A DNA stretch of 54,137 bases. Source: an uncultured Acetobacteraceae bacterium. Lineage in GTDB: Bacteria > Pseudomonadota > Alphaproteobacteria > Acetobacterales > Acetobacteraceae. The position numbers and the translations under genes were made by a program. How positions within the stretch are numbered: the stretch's first letter is position 1; each line of letters starts with the position of its first letter. The stretch is taken from assembly GCA_903877125.1 (NCBI GenBank), contig CAIRCM010000033.1, positions 1 through 54,137 on the forward strand. The letters run 5' to 3'. Positions 46,975 through 54,137 of this stretch are shown here, piece after piece. Under the pieces are notes generated by a model. That model was not told where the DNA came from. It worked only from the letters and a program-made list of their open reading frames with translations, and made no database searches.

Positions 46975-47280
46975 GGCGTGCCAGCCTGTAAAGAATTCCG
47001 ACAGTGGTGTGTCACTGGAGGTCGCGACCCAGCGCAGCCATGATCGATCCCGGGACTTTCCGGTGCGCTCTAGGATTCAGCGCGCCGACAGCGGCCTTTT
47101 GAGGCAGCGCCCATGATCATGGACCGGCGCGTCGGATTTGATCTCTTGCGGTCACATATCCGGGACCGCGCCGGATACACGAAATACCATCCAGCCTGTC
47201 GGGCCGGATGGTATTGTCACTGAAACCTCACCTCGAATCGGTCCGGGGCCCTGCGACAGGCCCCGGATAGTATCGCGGAT
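46975..47280. other. Gene-free spacer with two hairpins
   Basis: No gene is seen. AATACCATCC (47183-47192) and GGATGGTATT (47206-47215) form a perfect 10-bp stem with a 13-nt loop. TCCGGGGCC (47242-47250) and GGCCCCGGA (47259-47267) form a 9-bp stem with an 8-nt loop. The latter is 14 nt beyond the stop of the minus-strand PEP-CTERM gene and could terminate it; the former could end the plus-strand methyltransferase transcript. Confidence 0.5.
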
Positions 47281-47943
47281 TTAGGCTTTGCGCGCGCTGC
47301 GGCGACTGCGGACCCAGCCGAGACCGACAAGACCGACGCCCATCAGTGCCAGCGTCGCGGGCTCCGGCGCGGGCGCCGTGGTCGAGTCGATTTCGGTAAC
47401 CATCATCAGGTAGGGATCAGGTGTATTGGCGTTGAAAGCACTGCCATTGCTGTTCAACGCGGGAGTCGCGCTGGCGCTCACACCCGTGCCAACGAACCCG
47501 CTGCTTGTATAAGCCCACTCAGCGTTCGATGCGGCAGTGCCCGACAGCACGACCCAGTACTGCGTGTTGGCCGATAGAGCCAATGAGAGGCCTGTGAAAC
47601 TGATGGTATTATTCGCCAAAACGGCGGCATTCGTAGTCGGTCCCAGATTGACGAGAACGCTGCCCGGGGTGGTTCCACCGGCCCGCACCGTTACGGCGAA
47701 CGCGGTAGCGGAGTCAGCGGAGCCGCCAAGCATGTCCAGTGTAATGCTGTTCAGGCTCACGGCGTTCGAGTCGGTTACGAAACTCTGCGCCAGAGGCGCT
47801 CTGTTGCCCGTGACGAGCGGCGAATTATTCGTCGTTGGCTGACTGGTGGTGTCGAACACCGTGGTGACAACGTTGGCGAACGCGCCGGAGGTGGAAAGTC
47901 CGGCGAACAACGCGCCAACGGCGAGGGTGCGGATGAAAGACAT
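47281..47943 (-). CDS. PEP-CTERM sorting-domain protein, secreted
   Basis: A 220-aa exported protein. The signal peptide is residues 1-23 (MSFIRTLAVGALFAGLSTSGAFA). The body is Thr/Ser/Asn-rich and beta-strand-like, similar to choice-of-anchor domains. The C-terminus has PEP followed by a hydrophobic helix and a basic tail (APEPATLALMGVGLVGLGW, then RSRRSARKA), the classic PEP-CTERM sorting signal handled by exosortase EpsH/XrtA. It is likely tied to exopolysaccharide or surface display. Exosortase is not encoded in this window. AAAGGA precedes the ATG. Confidence 0.93.
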   Translation of the reverse strand: MSFIRTLAVGALFAGLSTSGAFANVVTTVFDTTSQPTTNNSPLVTGNRAPLAQSFVTDSNAVSLNSITLDMLGGSADSATAFAVTVRAGGTTPGSVLVNLGPTTNAAVLANNTISFTGLSLALSANTQYWVVLSGTAASNAEWAYTSSGFVGTGVSASATPALNSNGSAFNANTPDPYLMMVTEIDSTTAPAPEPATLALMGVGLVGLGWVRSRRSARKA

Positions 47944-48482
47944 GACAGGATAGTCCTTTACGAGGTGGGCTATATAACTCGGACATCAGAGGTTAAGCAA
48001 ACCCCGTGCCATTCAGTTTATCGTAGTGTTTTCAATCTGTTGTCTGGGATCCCGGTCACGCCTGAGGCGCAAATGTAAAATTCTCCGACTCTGGCGTTCC
48101 TTTGGAGCGTGATCGTCTGGGGTTGACGTGTCCGCGACCGGACCGCCTCCCGTAGCAGGCTTGCGCGGGCCATGGCGTACGGAGCGATTCGCGCGCGTCA
48201 GGCTTAAACGGTCATACGCCAATAAGTATGGGTCGGGGAGACTGCGGGCGTCCGACCGCCGCGATCGTTCCATGCGGCCGCATGTCGTCGATCGGGCGCC
48301 GGAGCGGTTGTGTCGCGCCAAGAGATCATTTTGCGCGCATTGTCGCAATTTCATTGTCAGTTGCGGCTGACGAAAACATTTAGCGTTGACATTCCTCCGC
48401 CCCAACGCGATGAATGCCTATTATATGGTGGAACGTCAGCTACCTTAAATCCGAGCTGATACGACGCAGGAGCACGACAGCG
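47944..48482. other. Long spacer between PEP-CTERM and Hint-domain genes
   Basis: This 539-bp divergent spacer holds no supportable gene; a minus-strand frame at 48013-48405 is Arg-rich and looks like chance. It has the element GGAGCGTGATCG (48104-48115), whose core GAGCGTGATCG recurs at 51101-51111 on the far side of the Hint gene. CAGGAG at 48467-48472 precedes the Hint start at 48483. Promoters for both genes must lie here but I cannot place them reliably. Confidence 0.4.
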
Positions 48483-50976
48483 ATGCCTTTAACCTACACT
48501 TGGGGTGGAAGCGCCGGCCTTTGGAGCTCGGGGGGGGGGCTGGGTTGGCGGAATAACACCAGGCGGCGCGACCAGCGACGTGATCCTGTTCGACGGGTCG
48601 AATACGTTCGTCTCGGTCTTCAATACCTCCCTCAATCACACTTCCGATCAGTTGATTGTCACCGATCCCAACGCGACGATTAACTGGGCGGATGGCGAAC
48701 GGCTTAGGATCACCTCGTTCGGCACCAGCGGTGTGCAGCAAAGCGCCGGCACGATAGTCGTTTCGAGCGGCGGTGCCTTTGGCTCCCTACTGCAAATGAA
48801 CACCGGGACCATCGGTGGCCAGTTCAATATTGCGGGCAAAGCCGAAGTTGACGTCCTGAACAGCGGTACTCTGACGCTGGTCAGTGGCGGCAATATCAAC
48901 TTGACTGGTGGCGAGCTCGATATCGGGCACGCGACCAATCTCGACGGCTCCTCACCCACTGGTTTCAGCTATCCGGCCGGTCTACTCTATATCGACGGTG
49001 GCGTGGATCTGATCACGGGCGGCACCGTTATCGCCAAGGCGCTGATCTCCGACAATGGCGCCCGTTACAATGCCTACTCATACTATTATAACTACACCAC
49101 ATATACCCACCCCACGCTGGTTACCAATACCGGGGTATTCAATCAGTCAGGCGGTGTCGTAGATATCTCCGGGGTCGCGAGCTTCACGGCTGGTGTCAAC
49201 CTCATATCCGGGAACGCGCTGCTTGAGGCCGGCACGGTCGTCATCGGCACGAATTTCGCGATCAACGGCGGCACGGTCGACGCGCTCGCCGGCGGCGCCG
49301 GCATCACGATCTCCGCGACAAAGACCGTTACGATGGGCACGGGCGCGACAACCGCGACGCTGAACGGTCTCAACGGAGGGATCACCAATCTCGGCGCGAT
49401 CGCGGGCCAGGGCGTGGTGAACGGAACCATCACCGGCGGCGGTTCAGTCCTCGCGACCGGCGGTGTCCTTGATATCACCAACTCCCAATCCAGCGATAAC
49501 TTCACCATCGACAAGGTCGCGGGATCGGAAGCAAAATTCGATGGAGCTTCGGTCACCGGGGGTACAGTCGCGTTTGCCGCCGCAACGATCGGCGTGCTCG
49601 GCCTCGGCAACGCCGCCGCCCTGACTGGATTTACCGAGAAAGTCGCAAACCTCGGCATCGCCTCTTCCGCGACATCGGTCGCCGGCGATAACTTCATCAA
49701 CGTCAACAGCGCCGTCACGATCGGCGACATCAAGGTTGTCGGCGGTACCAATAACCAGTTCGGCACCGGCGACACCCAGTTCATTCTCTATACCGACACA
49801 ACCGATACCGTCTCCGTCGGCACCATCACCCTTGCCTCTGCCCCCACCGCGGGCACCTTCGTCGACTGGCGACCGGATGCCACCGCCAACGGCGGCGCCT
49901 TGGGCGGCACCGATGTGTTCCTCGCGAACATGGTCTGCTATGCCGCCGGTACGCTCATCCGCACCGACCGCGGCGATGTGGCGATCGAAGACCTGGCCGC
50001 CGGTGACACGGTCGTAACACTCCAGAACGGTCAGCCGGTCTCCATGCCCATCCAGTGGATGGGCGTGCGCAAACTCGACATCGCCGCGCACCCGTATCCC
50101 CATCTCGCCGCGCCGGTCCGCATCCGCGCCGGTGCCTTCGGGGACGATCTGCCCCGTCGCGACCTGCTGGTCTCCCCCGCGCATGCGATCCTCGTGGATG
50201 GCAAGCTGGTGCCCGCCAACCTGCTGATCAACAACATGACGATCTCGCAGGACACCGCGATCAAGGCGATCACCTACTACCATATCGAACTCGAACACCA
50301 CGCGATCGTCCTGGCCGAGGGGCTGCCGGCCGAATCCTACCTCGACGTCGGCAATCGCAACTTCTTCAGCAACGCCGGCCTCGCGACGGCGCTGCATCCG
50401 GAATTCCATGCCAATGCCGGCATGAAGGTCTGGGAAGAAAAAGGCTGCGCGCCGCTGGCCATCGACGTCGAAGACGTCGCGCCGATCTGGCAGAGCCTCG
50501 CGAACCGAGCCGAGAACCTGGGCTACACGCCGCCGCGCTTCACGACGACCCGCGATGCCGATCTGTATGTGGAGGCCAATGGCCGCCGCCTGCGCCCGGT
50601 CGCGGTCGCCAAAGGAAAGCACACGTTCATGCTGCCCGCCGGCGCGTCGGACATCGTGTTGCACTCCCGCACGTCTGCCCCAGCCGATCTCGATCCGCTG
50701 ACCGGCGATTGGCGTGCCCTGGGCGTGGCGGTACGGTCCATGACCGTGCGGTCAGGCGAAGAACACCTCGTAATCCCGGCCGATCACCCCGCACTCGCGC
50801 AGGGCTGGCACACGCCGGAAACCGGGAACGGCGCGATCTGGCGCTGGACGGCGGGAAATGCCGCCATCCCGATGGTCAGCACCGCCGGGCCGGTGATGCT
50901 GGATATCGATGTCGCGGAAATGGGCACCTACATCCTGGCCCGCTCGGATCGGGATGATCAGCGCTTGGCGGCTTAG
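48483..50976 (+). CDS. Hint-domain secreted/surface protein with 5' frameshift at a G10 tract
   Basis: The natural start is ATG 48483, reading MPLTYTWGGSAGLWSSGGG. At the G10 run (48530-48539) the continuing sense frame shifts: GWVGGITPGGATSDVILFDGSN and everything after belong to the frame open from 48505 to 50976. Removing one G would join them into one protein of about 830 aa. The body has beta-helix-like repeats (NTGTIGGQFNIAGKAEVDVL, TLTLVSGGNINLTGGELDIG). A Hint_2 domain follows, beginning at the likely splicing/cleavage Cys (TGC 49936, VCYAAGTLIRTDRGDVAIEDL) with SPAHAILVDGKLVPANLL. Such proteins are autoprocessed surface or secreted proteins. Frameshift by phase variation, sequencing error or mutation cannot be distinguished. 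Confidence 0.85.
48530..48539 (+). repeat. G10 homopolymer causing the frameshift
   Basis: Ten consecutive G residues sit 48 nt into the Hint gene. A length of 9 (or 12) G would keep MPLTYTWGG... in frame with the remaining gene; 10 does not. Such tracts slip in replication and also in sequencing. Confidence 0.9.
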
Positions 50977-51021
50977 GCAACGCGCAAAAATGACCGCTCC
51001 AAGTCGCGGCGGTCTCGTTAC

Positions 51022-51056
51022 ATCGTCATGGCCCGGACGAGCCGGGCCATGACGAT
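51022..51056 (+). terminator. Long perfect hairpin after the Hint gene (terminator or REP-like)
   Basis: ATCGTCATGGCCCGG (51022-51036) and CCGGGCCATGACGAT (51042-51056) form a perfect 15-bp stem with a 5-nt loop, 46 nt after the Hint stop, followed by TT. Similar CGTCATGGCCCGG elements occur as dispersed intergenic repeats in alphaproteobacteria (family memory). A small stem GACCGC/GCGGTC lies at 50992-51014. The rest of the spacer to 51203 contains the GAGCGTGATCG element and no gene. Confidence 0.65.
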
Positions 51057-51203
51057 TTGGGAGTAGTCGGCCGACTCATTTGATTTTGGGCGTCGCCTTA
51101 GAGCGTGATCGCCAGAGGTGGAACCACACGGCGGCGGGGGTGTATCGCCCGTCCCCAAAGCGCGATCCTAAGCTGCGATCCGTAACATCGGCGCGAGGCA
51201 GAG

Positions 51204-51779
51204 TCAGTGCGGATCGGCATCCCGCCGCGTCGGCTCCGCCGTCGACAGACGCTCGATCGGGTCCCAGACATAAGCGGTCTGAACGATCGGACGACCCGCG
51301 ATCTCGATCGGCATATCCATCGCCGCCCGCCCACCCAGCCGTTCGTAAAACCAGCGGCTCGGGTTATCCCGCAGCACCCACAGAAAGCCCGATTCGCAGC
51401 CCAGCCCACGCAGATGCTCGGCCGCCGCCCGGACCAACGCCCGGCCGATTCCCCGGTCGCGCCAATCGTCCAGGACATAGAGCGTCTCGATCTCCCCCTG
51501 CGCCAGCGTCCCGCCGGTGCCTCGGGCACGACCCGCTGTCGTGAAACCCACCACGCGCGGGCCGCCACCAGAGGGTATGTCCTCCCCGCTCACCGTCGCC
51601 ACGAACACCCCCGCGCCGCCCCGGATTCCCGCGCCATAATGCGAGGCATGCCGCGTGACCGACATGCGGGCGAGGTAGGAATCGGGCAGAATCCCCGCAT
51701 AGGCCGTCCGCCAGACCGCGACATGCACCGCGGCGATCGCCACCGCGTCTGCAGGCTGGGCCGGACGAACCTGGATCAC
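51204..51779 (-). CDS. GNAT-family N-acetyltransferase
   Basis: A 191-aa acetyltransferase. It begins MIQVRPAQPADAVAIAAVHVAVWRTAYAGILP, a typical GNAT opening. The acetyl-CoA-binding motif A is IETLYVLDDWRDRGIGRALVRAAAEHL, and motif B is FLWVLRDNPSRWFYERLGG. The acceptor amine is unknown. GTG 51779 overlaps the rsmB stop (GTGA), fixing the start in a much longer open frame that shadows rsmB. Confidence 0.9.
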   Translation of the reverse strand: MIQVRPAQPADAVAIAAVHVAVWRTAYAGILPDSYLARMSVTRHASHYGAGIRGGAGVFVATVSGEDIPSGGGPRVVGFTTAGRARGTGGTLAQGEIETLYVLDDWRDRGIGRALVRAAAEHLRGLGCESGFLWVLRDNPSRWFYERLGGRAAMDMPIEIAGRPIVQTAYVWDPIERLSTAEPTRRDADPH

Positions 51780-53065
51780 GACACCCGTTCGAGCACGGCC
51801 GCGAAGAAGCCGTCGGTCCCATGCCGGGCGGGCGTCAACGACAGATAGTCGCCGCCGCAGGGCACGGGCTGCTCCAGCGGCCAGGCACGCTCCAGCGGTA
51901 CCAACGCGAAACTGGGATGCCGAACCAGGAAGGACGCAATCTGCTGCTGGTCTTCCTCCAGCAGCAGCGAGCAGGTGGCGTAAATGAGCCGCCCGCCTTT
52001 GCGCACCAATGTCTGCGCATCGTCGAGGATCGCCGCCTGCTTCACCACCAGTTCGGCAAGATCGGTCTCCGTCAGGCGCAGCCGGGCGTCCGGGTTCCGC
52101 CGCCACGTGCCGGTGCCGGTGCAGGGCGCATCCACCAGCACCTTGTCGAATGACCCGGCGCGGCGCTTCAGCCACTTGTCGCCAGGCTCGACCAGATGCC
52201 GCTCGACATTGTGTACCCCGGCACGCCGCAGCCGTGGCACCGCACCCTCCAGTCGGGAGCGGGAGACGTCGCAGGCGACGATCTGGCCCTTGTTGCGCAT
52301 GCGACTTGCCATCGCGAGCGTCTTGCCGCCGGCCCCGGCGCACCAATCCACGACCCGCATACCGGGATGGGCATCCACCATGATCGCGATGAGCTGACTG
52401 CCCTCGTCCTGGATCTCGACAAGGCCGTTTTGAAAAGCCGGCCCGCTGGTGACCGGACGTCGACCGTCGATTCGCAAACCCCAGGGTGAATACGGTGTCG
52501 GCAGCGCTTCCCACCCCTCCGCCGCGAGGGCGGCCTGCGCTTCCTCGCGCGTGGCTTTCAACAGATTGGCGCGCAGATCCAACGGCGCCTCGGTCGACAG
52601 CGCTGACAGCTCGGCCGGGGTCGCGGTGCCGAACCGCGCCGTGAGCAACGGCAGAATCCAGTCCGGCACTTCCGCGCGCACTTCGTCCGGCATATCCGGA
52701 TGATCGATCGTGTGGCCCTCGATTTTCCCGAGCACGGCTTTTTCGGCGCCATTCAACGCAGCCGCGGCGTATTGCCCGCCGGAATAGGTCTGCACCACGC
52801 CCGGCAATGCCCACCCCTCGGTGAGCAACGACGCGGCAATCAGCAGCCGCCCACTGACCGGCGTGTCCCTCAACCACCACCCCAGCCGGCGGCGCGCCCG
52901 CAACACGGACCAGACCCGCTCCGAGATGGCGCGCCGATCCCCTGACCCGATGAAGCGGCGTGCTCTGAAATAGTCGTTGGCGACGGCATCGGCTGGCCGT
53001 TTGCTGGCGCTTTCGATGATGTCGAGCAGCTCGATGGCAGCGGCGATGCGCCCGGCGGTCATCAT
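51776..53065 (-). CDS. rsmB: 16S rRNA m5C methyltransferase, RsmB/Sun (NOL1/NOP2) family
   Basis: A 429-aa enzyme. The N-terminal NusB-like RNA-binding part covers about 1-140. The SAM-binding motif is VVDWCAGAGGKTLAMASRM. Both family cysteines are present: Cys in VDAPCTGTGTWRRNP (release) and Cys in YATCSLLLEE (nucleophile). RsmB methylates C967 of 16S rRNA in E. coli. The ATG at 53065 overlaps the dehalogenase TGA (ATGA); a second ATG at 53062 is adjacent. It is coupled to both neighbours. Confidence 0.9.
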   Translation of the reverse strand: MMTAGRIAAAIELLDIIESASKRPADAVANDYFRARRFIGSGDRRAISERVWSVLRARRRLGWWLRDTPVSGRLLIAASLLTEGWALPGVVQTYSGGQYAAAALNGAEKAVLGKIEGHTIDHPDMPDEVRAEVPDWILPLLTARFGTATPAELSALSTEAPLDLRANLLKATREEAQAALAAEGWEALPTPYSPWGLRIDGRRPVTSGPAFQNGLVEIQDEGSQLIAIMVDAHPGMRVVDWCAGAGGKTLAMASRMRNKGQIVACDVSRSRLEGAVPRLRRAGVHNVERHLVEPGDKWLKRRAGSFDKVLVDAPCTGTGTWRRNPDARLRLTETDLAELVVKQAAILDDAQTLVRKGGRLIYATCSLLLEEDQQQIASFLVRHPSFALVPLERAWPLEQPVPCGGDYLSLTPARHGTDGFFAAVLERVS

Positions 53066-53738
53066 AGCCCGAGCAGCCCGGTCAGTGCGGTGAGATCCTT
53101 CACCTCGGTCACCTTGCCATGCAGGTCGTACTCCGCCCGCTGGCCGGTGCGGTTGACCCAAACGACCTTGAAACCGAACGCGTGCGCGCCGAATGCGTCC
53201 CAGGGGTTGGACGATATGAACGCCATCTGACTGGCCGCGAGGCCGAAATGCGCCCCGGCGAGCTGGTACACGCGCGGATCGGGCTTGAACACGCCCACGG
53301 ACTCGACGCTGAAGACCGCGTTCAACAGGTCGGTCAGGCCGGCGGTCTGGACCGCATCGCGCAACATCCCCGGCTCCCCGTTCGACAGGATGGCGCGTGG
53401 CAATCCCTTGTCGCGCAACTGGCGCAGGATCACCGGTACCTCGGGATACGCGTCGAGATGCCGATAGGCCATCAGGATTTCGGCCAGCAGTTCGGCGTCG
53501 TGGATGTCATGCCGGGCAGCCGCCCAAACCAGCGCTTCCTCGGTCAAACGCCAGAAATCGCGGTGATGGGTGGCCCCGGCGAGGGACCGGACCCACGAGT
53601 ACTCGACCTGCTTCATCCGCCAGTCGGCGCTGATCTGTTGCCAGTCTGGCCCAAGGCGGCCGGCGTAGCGCCGCATGGCCGCGTGCAGGTCCAGCAGCGT
53701 GCCGTAGGCGTCGAAGACGACGGCACGGACGTGTTGCA

Positions 53739-53739
<1 letters not shown>
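53062..53739 (-). CDS. (S)-2-haloacid dehalogenase, type II (HAD superfamily)
   Basis: A 225-aa HAD hydrolase. The nucleophile is Asp10 in VVFDAYGTLLD. Other class II dehalogenase markers are LSNGEP, VGVFKPDPRVY (Lys) and the diagnostic SSNPWDAFGAHAFGF near the C-terminus. The enzyme would convert L-2-haloacids to D-2-hydroxyacids. The ATG shares a base with the guaB stop (TGATG) and the TGA overlaps rsmB, so it is translated within this operon. Confidence 0.9.

Positions 53740-54137
<398 letters not shown>

Noticed and set aside
48013-48405. A 130-codon minus-strand frame in the long spacer
   Set aside because: Very Arg-rich, no motif, no convincing ribosome-binding site; no evidence beyond being open.
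48505-48560. Programmed ribosomal frameshifting at the G10 tract
   Set aside because: No slippery heptamer with a stimulatory structure is evident; length variation or sequencing error is simpler.

Overview
The window is a high-GC alphaproteobacterial chromosome segment. Gene content and protein flavour point to the Acetobacteraceae/Rhodospirillales (inference): rpsT directly precedes dnaA, lptF-lptG-lptD-surA-ksgA are contiguous, and there are orphan TauA/NMT1-type binding proteins, a Hint_2-type secreted protein and a PEP-CTERM protein. Coding density is about 93%, many genes overlap by 1-4 nt, and I see no rRNA, tRNA, CRISPR array, phage or insertion sequence.

Layout. 1-1805: end of dnaK and complete dnaJ, separated by a strong hairpin. 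1815-11363 (minus): nine tightly packed genes in two translationally coupled blocks. The first is NodU/CmcH-type carbamoyltransferase, APH-like kinase, divergent enolase paralogue and D-2-hydroxyacid dehydrogenase (each junction a 4-nt overlap). The second is an unknown 160-aa protein, DUF1537 acid-sugar kinase, alpha/beta hydrolase, LLM flavin oxidoreductase and a PdxA2-like dehydrogenase. I consider this the best candidate for an undescribed pathway: it pairs a carbamoyltransferase and two kinases with an altered-pocket enolase and phospho-acid dehydrogenases. 11470-15863: two paralogous GMC oxidoreductases flanking an orphan solute-binding protein, with tandem palindromes in the divergent promoter. 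16004-18106: rpsT and dnaA with an AT-rich spacer. 18184-25455: CmcJ-like oxidoreductase, a PEP-carboxylase-like protein with degenerate catalytic motifs, two MDR oxidoreductases and a type-B carboxylesterase.

25452-32145 (minus): outer-membrane biogenesis operon lptF-lptG-lptD-surA-ksgA. The pdxA gene often found between surA and ksgA is absent, so the only PdxA homologue visible is the PdxA2-like one at 1815. 32187-35175: GlcD-type FAD dehydrogenase, cupin and a second orphan binding protein. 35192-38652: clpB and a MOSC protein on divergent strands, with a possible heat-shock promoter. 38857-44242 (minus): ornithine-type decarboxylase with a leader, CaiB/BaiF CoA-transferase and a large repeat-bearing glycosyltransferase. 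44508-46974 (plus): YihY/BrkB membrane protein and a PKMT-like methyltransferase. 47281-50976: PEP-CTERM protein, and a Hint-domain secreted protein whose 5' end is out of frame across a G10 tract. 51204-54137 (minus): the coupled guaB (partial)-haloacid dehalogenase-rsmB-GNAT block.

All functions are assigned from motifs and family knowledge by eye; no database search was run.
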